From Candidatus Saccharimonadota bacterium (GTDB lineage: Bacteria; Patescibacteriota; Saccharimonadia; Saccharimonadales; Saccharimonadaceae), in assembly GCA_017431105.1 (NCBI GenBank), contig JAFRLS010000042.1:1-51443 (forward strand): 51,443 bases of DNA, read 5' to 3'. Shown here in pieces: positions 32,143 through 39,315 of the stretch. The translations under genes were made by a program, and so were the position numbers. The notes beneath the pieces were generated by a model, which saw only the letters and a list, made by a program, of their open reading frames with translations, did not search any database and was not told the DNA's origin. Position 1 is the first letter of the stretch; every line of letters starts with the position of its first letter.

Positions 32143-33984
32143 ATGCATATTCTTATCGTGGGCAACGTCTTAAAAGATGTCTATCTCAATCTCGACTCTC
32201 GTTTCGAGCGCTTCGAAACCGATAAAAATAATGTCAAATGGCTCGATATTAGTTTTAATACCTCTGAGCATCATTACTTTAATCGCCACAGCAGTTTTGG
32301 CGGCGCCGCTGTTTCCCTAGAAGTCTTGCAAAAAATGGGCATTTCCGCAGAAATCTCTGATTCTGACTTCTCTTTTTCTGAAGATAGCCCCGCCAAACAA
32401 ACCCCAGCCAAATCCTACCGATATATTTTAATTTCAGATGATGGCGTGAGCTATTTAACATCTAGTGATTTCAAAACTACTACCTTTATCAAACCTACCA
32501 CCTCAATTGACTACCTCTATATCGACCGTTCCGCTCACTTATCCGAAACTTCTATAAAACAGGTCGAGGCCTATCTCGACAGTAATCCCAACGTCAAACT
32601 CATTATCTATCTAAAAGACCCTATTTTAAATTCACTAGCATCTCGCGCCAGTCTCGTTTTTTCTGAAATTAACAATGGTATTTCGGAAAAACGTTACGCG
32701 CTCCAATCAAGTACTATTAAGCCACCCGTTCTGGATTTTAAAAACACAATATATATTTCTCAAGACGCTCTCTCTTATCGTAATTTTACCGAACCTATCA
32801 CTATAGAAAGAATTGATAAGCTCACTCATCTGTCTGCTTATTCTATTGCCGCCGCCACCATTCTTGGCGGGTTCATCTTAGGCGAATCCGTCGAAAAAAG
32901 TTTGAAACTTGCTCGCGCTAATGTTGAAAACTCCAACCTCAATTCCGTTCTAAGCCTCACCGAACTTAAAACCCTCTCCGTTGAAGAAGATAGTCTAGAT
33001 CTAATTGCTGCCAATCTGATGTACAGAAATAAAGGTATCCTTGCCGCCGACGAGTCAGGTGGTAGCATCAAAAAGAAATTCGCTAATCTCGATATCCCGG
33101 ACACTTTCGAAAACCGCCATAACTATCGCAATATTTTCTTCACTACCCCAGATATCGAAAAATATATTAATGGTGTCATTCTTTTCGATGAGACCGCTCG
33201 CGATTACGCCGACAATGGCCAAACTTATGTAGATTTTCTAACTTCACACCGCATCATTCCTGGCATCAAAGTCGACCAAGGTCTCGTTAATTTCCCAGAT
33301 TCCGACGAAACTTATACTAAAGGCCTAGATGATTTACCAAAGCGCCTCCGTGAATATCGCGAAATGGGGCTTCGTTTCGCTAAATGGCGTGCCGCTTTTA
33401 ATCTCACGCTCTCTGATTCTGGCGAAATCTTGACCCCTACCACCCATGCTATAGAAGAAAATTGCCGTATTTTAGCCGAATACGCTAAATCCTGCCAATC
33501 TGCTGGTCTCGTACCAATTGTCGAACCAGAGTTAGTCTATGACGGTTATTACTCAATTGAAAAATGTGCCGAAACTACAAGTAAAATCCTCGACTGCCTC
33601 TTTAAAAAGCTCGCTGACTTTAAAGTTAATCTTCGCGCTACTATTCTAAAGGTAAATATGGTCTTGGCCGGTAAACAATTTGAAACCCAATCTACGCCCG
33701 AAGAAGTCGGCGCGACTACCGCTAAAGTTCTCAGAGAGCATGTTCCACACGAACTCGCCGGTATAGTATTCCTTTCTGGTGGCCAAACCGTCGAACAGGC
33801 AACCGATAATTTAAGAGAAATCACCAAAAATGGCTCCTTTCCTTGGCCAGTAACTTTTTCATTCGCCCGCGCACTTCAAGACCCTGCCCTCTACGCTTGG
33901 CAAGGCAACAACGCTTACCAAGAAAAAGCCAGGGAAGCCTTTCTCGCCTGCCTTATAGCTAATACTGAAGCCCTAAAAAAATAA
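32143..33984 (+). CDS. Fusion of PfkB/ribokinase-like domain and class I fructose-bisphosphate aldolase
   Basis: 613 aa. Residues about 1-285 have the ribokinase/PfkB pattern (GGAAVSLEVLQKMG near 53-66 and the late helix ATILGGFILGESVEKSLKLA), but the expected catalytic GAGD motif before that helix is missing (LTHLSAYSIAA instead). Residues about 290-613 are class I aldolase: LAADESGGSIKK, PIVEPELV, the Schiff-base Lys503 in LKVNMVLAGK, FLSGGQ and SFARALQ. The aldolase should split fructose 1,6-bisphosphate; the N-terminal part may be a non-catalytic sugar-phosphate-binding domain. Leaderless start, 12 nt after the HAD stop. Confidence 0.88.
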   Translation: MHILIVGNVLKDVYLNLDSRFERFETDKNNVKWLDISFNTSEHHYFNRHSSFGGAAVSLEVLQKMGISAEISDSDFSFSEDSPAKQTPAKSYRYILISDDGVSYLTSSDFKTTTFIKPTTSIDYLYIDRSAHLSETSIKQVEAYLDSNPNVKLIIYLKDPILNSLASRASLVFSEINNGISEKRYALQSSTIKPPVLDFKNTIYISQDALSYRNFTEPITIERIDKLTHLSAYSIAAATILGGFILGESVEKSLKLARANVENSNLNSVLSLTELKTLSVEEDSLDLIAANLMYRNKGILAADESGGSIKKKFANLDIPDTFENRHNYRNIFFTTPDIEKYINGVILFDETARDYADNGQTYVDFLTSHRIIPGIKVDQGLVNFPDSDETYTKGLDDLPKRLREYREMGLRFAKWRAAFNLTLSDSGEILTPTTHAIEENCRILAEYAKSCQSAGLVPIVEPELVYDGYYSIEKCAETTSKILDCLFKKLADFKVNLRATILKVNMVLAGKQFETQSTPEEVGATTAKVLREHVPHELAGIVFLSGGQTVEQATDNLREITKNGSFPWPVTFSFARALQDPALYAWQGNNAYQEKAREAFLACLIANTEALKK

Positions 33985-34003
33985 CTCCTTCAACGGAGTT
34001 ATT
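33980..34003. terminator. Hairpin between the aldolase and rplY genes
   Basis: AATAACTCC-TTCAAC-GGAGTTATT, 9-bp stem with A-rich and T-rich sides, between converging genes. Confidence 0.65.
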
Positions 34004-34014
34004 TCAATAGGCTA

Positions 34015-34704
34015 TTATTCTGCTTCTGCTGGCTGCTCTTCTTCTGGTTTACTACCATTATCAGATGGGACATCTGCCGCTGATACTTCTTCAGCCTCAG
34101 CCGCAGCTTTCTCTTCAGCTTCACGCGCAGCCGCTTCTGCTGCTGGGTCATAAAGCGATGCCACTACTTGCTCTGAATCCATCTCCTTATCGGCAAATTC
34201 CACACCAGCTGGCAACTTAATATCTGAGATGGTAATCTTATCGTCAATCTCTTTCAAACTACCAGCATCAACCGTCAATTCGTTTGGCAAATCAGACGGT
34301 TTTGCCTTTACTTCAATTTCTTCTAAAGCCTGAGTCAAAGCAAAATGATAAATCTTTGAAGCTTCCGATGCTTCGAAATTCACAATTGTAATTGGAGTAG
34401 TAGCTTCCACTACAGCATTCGCTGAAATTGCATGGAATTCAATGTTCACAATCTTGCGTGTAACAGGATCTATTTGAACATCCTTTACGATAGCAAGCTG
34501 CTTCTTACCTGCAACATCAAGGTCAATTGGTGAATGATAGCCAGCTTTTTCCAAAACTTTCTCAGTAGCTACATATTCAGACATGCCAAGTACTGGCTCC
34601 TTGCCACCATAAACCACCGAAGGGATCATCCCCTTTTCTCTTAAACTTTTCAACTTTTTGCCAGCGATTTCACGCTTCTCTAAAGCCAATTTATATTCAG
34701 CCAT
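34015..34704 (-). CDS. rplY: 50S ribosomal protein bL25, long (CTC/TL5) form
   Basis: 229 aa. The N-terminal bL25 domain (about 1-92) binds 5S rRNA; the C-terminal TL5/CTC domain (about 93-185) follows; then a Glu/Ala-rich acidic tail of about 40 residues. Start at 34704 with SD AAAGGA, so this ribosomal gene is leadered, unlike rpsO. The order hrcA-grpE-rplY continues on the minus strand, but a 50-bp gap suggests separate transcription of rplY. Confidence 0.93.
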   Translation of the reverse strand: MAEYKLALEKREIAGKKLKSLREKGMIPSVVYGGKEPVLGMSEYVATEKVLEKAGYHSPIDLDVAGKKQLAIVKDVQIDPVTRKIVNIEFHAISANAVVEATTPITIVNFEASEASKIYHFALTQALEEIEVKAKPSDLPNELTVDAGSLKEIDDKITISDIKLPAGVEFADKEMDSEQVVASLYDPAAEAAAREAEEKAAAEAEEVSAADVPSDNGSKPEEEQPAEAE

Positions 34705-34756
34705 TTTAATCCTTTTTCTACTAATTTATATTATTTTATCACTTTATAAGATTTTT

Positions 34757-35188
34757 TCAAGGGGTTCGCTTCACCTTTACCATCGCTGGGCGCAAAACTT
34801 CGCCCTCATAATAGTAACCAGCTCGCAAAGTCTCCGCAATTACTTCTTTCTCACCCTCACCATCAACCATCATTGCATCATGAATATCCGGATTAAATTC
34901 TTGTCCCTCTTTAGATTCGATTCTTTTAAGTCCCAAATCATTCATGGTCTTCTCTAGCGATTTTTCAAGCGGCTTCAACTCCGCATAGTTGTCAATTGCC
35001 CTATCCACATCGTCTAAAAGCGATAACACCTTGTAGACAGTTCTAAGTCGCGCAGTCTTCTTTTCATTCTCTTTCTGTGCATCAATTTGTTTTCTAAAAT
35101 TTTCAAAATCCGCCCGCGTCCTCTGTAAATCATTTGTTAATTCCGTAATCTTTGCATTTAACGCTTCTATATTTGCATCTTTTTTCAT
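34757..35188 (-). CDS. grpE: Nucleotide exchange factor GrpE
   Basis: 143 aa, short. A long coiled coil (about 5-50) with TRADFENFRKQIDAQKENEKK leads into the GrpE core (VLSLLDDVDRAID, then GQEFNPDIHDAMM) and the beta wing ending LRPAMVKV. It releases ADP from DnaK; dnaK is not in the window. The start overlaps the hrcA stop by 4 bp, so the two are co-translated under CIRCE control. Confidence 0.94.
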   Translation of the reverse strand: MKKDANIEALNAKITELTNDLQRTRADFENFRKQIDAQKENEKKTARLRTVYKVLSLLDDVDRAIDNYAELKPLEKSLEKTMNDLGLKRIESKEGQEFNPDIHDAMMVDGEGEKEVIAETLRAGYYYEGEVLRPAMVKVKRTP

Positions 35189-35898
35189 AAAATTTCCTCC
35201 AACATATTACCGGCATGTCTCACTAGAGCCATCACTCTCGAATAGTTTTGCCTAGTTGGACCCAGCACGCCGATATAGCTTCTATCCGAAAAAGGCGACC
35301 TAAACTTCGAAATAATTAAAGACACTTCAGAATTTTTACCAATCGGATTCTCGTGGCCAATAAAAATATTCAGTGCTTCACCTGGTGCAGCCTCTCGTAA
35401 CCACGGCTCTAAATTATCCAACAATTTTGCCACCGATTGCACACGTCTAGTGTCACCAAATTCTGGTTGTGTAAAGAGTCGTGAAATACCAGAAAGATAC
35501 AATTGCCCGCCAATCGTAGCTAAACCTAAATTACCAGTTAACTCCACTAAAGAATCTACCGCTCCACGAATCGCCGCATCTGCACGTGATTGCGAAGTTA
35601 CTCTTACCTCCAAAGCATGTGCACCACGGTCTAAAGCCAGCTCTGGTTCACCATTTTCACGATTTTCAAGATTATTCACATAAAATCTATACCCAGCATC
35701 AGTCGGCACTCGTCCTGCGGAAGTATGTGGTTGTGCAATTAATCCCAAGACCTCCAAGCGCGCCATCTCTGCCCGTATCGTAGCCGGTGACACATTAAAA
35801 AGTTTTGCCAAAGTTACACTTCCTACTGGGGATGCCGTCTCGGCATACTCCTCTATAATTTGACATAAAATACCCTTTTGTCGCTCGGTAATTTCCAT
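35185..35898 (-). CDS. hrcA: Heat-inducible transcription repressor HrcA, short form
   Basis: 237 aa against about 340 in typical HrcA. The N-terminal winged helix (1-75, with LFNVSPATIRAEMARLEVLGLI and PHTSAGRVPTDAGYRFYV) is fully conserved. The C-terminal part is shortened but keeps the end motif SYIGVLGPTRQNYSRVM. The loss lies in the middle, in the insert and GAF-like region, so ligand or chaperone sensing may differ. ACTATAAT lies 7 nt before the ATG, and a CIRCE operator covers the region just upstream, so the gene is autoregulated. Confidence 0.93.
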   Translation of the reverse strand: MEITERQKGILCQIIEEYAETASPVGSVTLAKLFNVSPATIRAEMARLEVLGLIAQPHTSAGRVPTDAGYRFYVNNLENRENGEPELALDRGAHALEVRVTSQSRADAAIRGAVDSLVELTGNLGLATIGGQLYLSGISRLFTQPEFGDTRRVQSVAKLLDNLEPWLREAAPGEALNIFIGHENPIGKNSEVSLIISKFRSPFSDRSYIGVLGPTRQNYSRVMALVRHAGNMLEEIL

Positions 35899-35916
35899 GC
35901 TACATATTATAGTAAA

Positions 35917-35943
35917 TTAGCAGTAAAATAGCAAGAGTGCTAA
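35917..35943. promoter_or_regulatory. CIRCE operator upstream of hrcA-grpE
   Basis: TTAGCAgTa (35917-35925), 9-nt spacer, GAGTGCTAA (35935-35943). The right arm is perfect and the left differs at two positions from TTAGCACTC-N9-GAGTGCTAA. It lies 5 bp from the -10 box, where HrcA binding would block polymerase. Confidence 0.92.
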
Positions 35944-35977
35944 TTTTTCAAAAATCTTCTTCTCGTCGTTAAAAATC

Positions 35978-36060
35978 ATGCTATAATAAAAACCCAATCC
36001 CAAAATTGGGAAATTTTAGTCGAGCCAAATCTCGATGCACATTTTAAAGGAGGTTTCTTT
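35978..36060 (+). promoter_or_regulatory. Promoter and structured leader of the 74-aa protein gene
   Basis: Extended -10 TGC-TATAAT at about 35981-35989, then a leader with two hairpins (CCCAAT/ATTGGG and TCGAG/CTCGA) and SD AAAGGAGG 8 nt before the ATG. Confidence 0.6.
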
Positions 36061-36285
36061 ATGGGAAACAAAAATCGAACGCAAAAAAGAGTTGAATACC
36101 GAGGCAGCACTTTCATCGGTACATTAAAAGGCGGTAAAGTTGCCGTCCGCGTTCAACGCACTGCTCGCGGACAGGCTTTACTCGCTGGCATCTTTGATGT
36201 ACAAAATCGTTCCTGGCAAAACGAAAATCACAGTGCTCCACTCCCGTCTTTCGTTAAAAACGAAATCGAGGAAAATTTTGCTTAA
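36061..36285 (+). CDS. Small basic protein, unknown function
   Basis: 74 aa, Arg/Lys/Gln-rich, predicted beta in the first 50 residues (VEYRGSTFIGTLKGGKVAVRVQ). Small size, basic charge, strong SD and structured leader suggest an abundant nucleic-acid- or ribosome-associated protein, but no family is recognised. It lies between hrcA (divergent) and an NMP-kinase-like gene; stress control through the nearby CIRCE is possible because the operator lies about 40 bp upstream of its -10. Confidence 0.72.
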   Translation: MGNKNRTQKRVEYRGSTFIGTLKGGKVAVRVQRTARGQALLAGIFDVQNRSWQNENHSAPLPSFVKNEIEENFA

Positions 36286-36358
36286 CCCATATCACTTTAA
36301 CCCTTCCTATCCCCAGCAACCAGCTGGGGATTTATTTGTTTAATGTTATAATATTTTT

Positions 36359-36982
36359 ATGGAAGAAAAAATCTCTATAGTCAAAACTTGGCTTGGCACT
36401 GGATCCATCAATATTTTCGGCTTACCAATGTCTGGAAAAGACACTCAGGGTATCAAATTAGCTGAATCCCTCAATGCCAAATTTTTATCCTCCGGACTTA
36501 TTATTCGTACTAAAGAAGCCGAAACCAAACAAAGCTATTCCGAGCATGGCGCACTAATTCCTACCAATGTCTTTTATGAATGGGTGTTACCTTATTTTGA
36601 ACGCCCAGACTTATTTAAATATCCGCTCGTTCTTTCTTCCATTGGCCGCTGGGCAGGTGAAGAAAATGAGGTCATGTCCATTGCCGCTAGCGCTGGACAC
36701 GCCATCAAAGCCGCTATCCTTCTTAATATTTCTGAAAACGACGTCAAAAAACGCTTTGAAGTTGCCAAAACTTTAAACGATCGTGGCGAGCGCAAAGACG
36801 ACAACAATATCGAAACCTTTCATACTCGTTTGGAAGAATTCCGCACCAAAACTATGCCGGTTTTAGAACGCTATCGCGATCTTGGTCTCCTTATTGTCGT
36901 AAACGGCAATCAATCTCGCGAAACCGTTTTTAACGAGATCGTCGAAAAACTCTATGAAAAAGCCTCGCAATCTCACGCCTAA
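36359..36982 (+). CDS. Adenylate kinase-like nucleoside monophosphate kinase
   Basis: 207 aa. P-loop GLPMSGKDTQG at about 21-31 corresponds to the adenylate-kinase GxPGSGKGTQ with two changes (Gly to Met, Gly to Asp). The LID is reduced; RGERKDDN (about 141-148) matches the R-x-DD region. It probably phosphorylates a nucleoside monophosphate or is a diverged paralogue; the main adk would be elsewhere. TGT-TATAAT lies 6 nt before the ATG. The last 53 bp overlap the convergent surface-protein gene. Confidence 0.75.
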   Translation: MEEKISIVKTWLGTGSINIFGLPMSGKDTQGIKLAESLNAKFLSSGLIIRTKEAETKQSYSEHGALIPTNVFYEWVLPYFERPDLFKYPLVLSSIGRWAGEENEVMSIAASAGHAIKAAILLNISENDVKKRFEVAKTLNDRGERKDDNNIETFHTRLEEFRTKTMPVLERYRDLGLLIVVNGNQSRETVFNEIVEKLYEKASQSHA

Positions 36983-38306
36983 ATTCATAAATCACATATC
37001 CTAATCCTACTACTACCACGCCAATAATGGCATAAAGTGCCACAAAAGATGATTTTTCCTCATAAACTTCTTTTACTAAACTATAGTCTGCGCCAGTATT
37101 TTCAATCATCTTTTTACAGCGTCCCGTCTCCTCATTCAATACATAACCATCTTTACAGGTTTTAGCTTTCGTAGCTTCGATTTTTTTACATCTCCCAGTC
37201 AAAGGGTTCAAATATTGTCCTTCCTCACAAACTTTCTCTGATACTGTTGTAATTTTTACACAATTTCCAGTAGCTTCATTTATTACTTTACCAACTTCGC
37301 AAGTCCTAAATTCCTGATAATTATTTGGTTCCCCCGGCGTCGGCGCATAAGTACTTCGCCAAATCGCCTTGCCGTCCGCACCGTAGCCAATAAATGCATA
37401 TGCGGTTCCCTTCCTCTGCCCATTAAAATATTCCAACTTGTCAATTACCGCTCCGTCTATGTCCACTAACTCTAGTACATTTAAATTATTCGGATTTTTT
37501 GTAATGCTAAAATCAGTCAAATATCTCGCAAAATATCCTTCTGGCTTAATAATCCCAGCTAATGGATAAAATTTATTTTTATATTTAATTTGGCAGCCAG
37601 TCATCAAAATTTGTTCCGCATTAGAATTATAAAATTCTATAAATTGTTCCGCCTGAGAATCATCATAATAACTTAAAATTTCTGAAAACTTTAAGCCTTT
37701 GCATTGACTCTTTACTTCACCATGACCACTATCATCATTTTCTACCATGTAATTATCATTTTTGTAGACCGGTCCATAATCTACTGCATGCTCGAAATTC
37801 CCAGTTTTTTCATTCCTAACTAGTGTCGTAGGATTTGCAGATTTAAATTCTGGCAAACAATCATTATTCCCAGTCCAACAAACACTGTCAATAATTTTCT
37901 CGCCTCGCATAATTACTAAAGGTCCCGCTTTAAACGCCAAGGTCTTTGCGTAATTCATGTTTGCCAGCTCGTGCTCCGGCGAGCTGGCCAAGCGAAGGAG
38001 GATGCTCTCGCCAGTCATCCAACTGTGCTCGGGAAATTCCACTATTGTAGTTAAGTTCCCGCTTGCATTAGTATAGCCTATGGTAAGACCAGCGAGCGAA
38101 ATCGGTGCGTCGGATTTTTGTCTGCCTATCTCAATCATTTCTCCGACATTACTAACCCCATCAATCGTATAACCAGGGTTAACAGCTTTTATATAAATTT
38201 CAGGCAAAATATTATCTTCTTCCGCGTAAATCAAATCTACATTTAAAACACATCCGCCTATCACTATGCCTAAAATTATTTTTGTAAAAACTAAAAATTT
38301 TTTCAT
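36930..38306 (-). CDS. Surface protein with lamin-tail domains and cysteine repeats
   Basis: 458 aa. Signal peptide (1-28), two lamin-tail-like beta domains (about 33-180 and 205-335; PEIYIKAVNPG and FSEILSYYDDSQAEQFIEFYN), then three cysteine repeats of the form C-x2-G-x3-N-x2-TG-x-C (about 340-415), one TM (about 427-445) and a basic tail. It should face outwards, anchored by its C-terminus. A palindrome at about 37965-37990 encodes the loop ASSPEHEL in the first domain. No clear promoter; TGT-TAGTGT lies 7 nt before the ATG. The 3' end overlaps the convergent kinase-like gene. Confidence 0.8.
   Translation of the reverse strand: MKKFLVFTKIILGIVIGGCVLNVDLIYAEEDNILPEIYIKAVNPGYTIDGVSNVGEMIEIGRQKSDAPISLAGLTIGYTNASGNLTTIVEFPEHSWMTGESILLRLASSPEHELANMNYAKTLAFKAGPLVIMRGEKIIDSVCWTGNNDCLPEFKSANPTTLVRNEKTGNFEHAVDYGPVYKNDNYMVENDDSGHGEVKSQCKGLKFSEILSYYDDSQAEQFIEFYNSNAEQILMTGCQIKYKNKFYPLAGIIKPEGYFARYLTDFSITKNPNNLNVLELVDIDGAVIDKLEYFNGQRKGTAYAFIGYGADGKAIWRSTYAPTPGEPNNYQEFRTCEVGKVINEATGNCVKITTVSEKVCEEGQYLNPLTGRCKKIEATKAKTCKDGYVLNEETGRCKKMIENTGADYSLVKEVYEEKSSFVALYAIIGVVVVGLGYVIYEFRREIARLFHRVFRRSR
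37965..37990. repeat. Small palindrome within the lamin-tail gene
   Basis: GCCAGCTCG-8 nt-CGAGCTGGC, GC-rich, in frame, in a predicted surface loop. The loop GTGCTCCGG resembles the core of the murB element in reverse orientation. Confidence 0.5.
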
Positions 38307-38366
38307 GCCTCGAACACTAACAGGAACTTGCTAGAAATACAACCCTTCCCATGTTATAATAAAACC

Positions 38367-39074
38367 ATGAGCTTTTTTATATCTGTCATTATTCTCGTCT
38401 TGGCTATGCTTATTCAAGCTTCAATGCAACTTGCACCTGGTACCTTTGCTCTTTTTTACCATTATGCTCTTGGCAAAAATTCCCGCACTAAAGCCGACAA
38501 CCTTAGTCTCTATTTCACGCTCGGCATTATTACGTTTATGGCCACTATTTGGCTTTTTGTTTACACATTCATTTTTGGATTTTTCTGCGACAAGGCAGAA
38601 CTTTGCCTAAACTTCGTACCTTGGCTCATGGTCGGCGTTCTTCTAGCCGAAAGCATTGCTAGCTTATTTTTCTACTACCGCAAAGGTAAATTTACCGCTC
38701 TATATGTTCCTCGCCTAGCCGCCAAAAATCTCGACCTTCACGCTCAAAAAGTTAAAAATCGTTCAGATGCTTTCGTTCTCGGACTTTTTTCTGGATCTCT
38801 CGAATTAATTTTTACCTTACCGCTTTATGTCGTGTCAGTTATTGAGCTCATGAAAATTAACTTCTCTTTCCGCCCACTTTTCATTATTCTTTACATTATA
38901 GCTTCTATCATCCCACTCTTTGCCATGCGTACGCTTTATCGTCACGATTACAATCTTGCCACAATCGAGCAACTTCGTGTTCGCACCAAAACATCCACAC
39001 GTATTTTTATTAGTGTTGGCTTTTTACTTTTAGCTATCGCCATTACATATGTCGGAGTTTTTTATCATGGATGA
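38367..39074 (+). CDS. Six-TM integral membrane protein, unknown function
   Basis: 235 aa with about six TMs and a basic cytoplasmic loop (about 115-135). The topology and the N-terminal pattern ASMQLAPGTFALFYHYALGK faintly recall the LysE/GAP or CcdA-type transporters, too weak to assign. Leaderless: TATAAT 6 nt before ATG 38367. The next small gene starts inside its last codons, and a flavin reductase follows, so a redox role of the three-gene set is possible. Confidence 0.7.
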   Translation: MSFFISVIILVLAMLIQASMQLAPGTFALFYHYALGKNSRTKADNLSLYFTLGIITFMATIWLFVYTFIFGFFCDKAELCLNFVPWLMVGVLLAESIASLFFYYRKGKFTALYVPRLAAKNLDLHAQKVKNRSDAFVLGLFSGSLELIFTLPLYVVSVIELMKINFSFRPLFIILYIIASIIPLFAMRTLYRHDYNLATIEQLRVRTKTSTRIFISVGFLLLAIAITYVGVFYHG

Positions 39075-39306
39075 AACCATTAGGAAACAATTATCTAAAG
39101 AGCTAAAAATCCATGCACACGCAATTGGTTTACCAGAAGGCTCCGCTGAATCATTTATTAAGGCCACAATTAATGCTGTCCAAAAATCACTTAAGGGTAA
39201 GTCCACCATTACAGATTCAGACCTTACCCGCCTTGTCGCTAAAGAACTCAAAAAGTACAATCAAGATTTAGCTTATGTTTACCAAAACCATGATAAAATA
39301 ATATAG
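39067..39306 (+). CDS. ATP-cone-like small protein
   Basis: 79 aa. Pattern SAESFIKATINAVQKSLK, then TDSDLTRLVAKELKKYNQDLAYVY and a final NHDKII resembles the ATP-cone found at the start of ribonucleotide reductases and in NrdR, as a stand-alone domain. It overlaps the upstream gene by 8 bp (ATGGATGA) with a GGAG 9 nt before, so it is coupled. It may be a nucleotide sensor for the adjacent oxidoreductase; that is inference. Confidence 0.68.
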   Translation: MDETIRKQLSKELKIHAHAIGLPEGSAESFIKATINAVQKSLKGKSTITDSDLTRLVAKELKKYNQDLAYVYQNHDKII

Positions 39307-39315
39307 AGGTATAGT

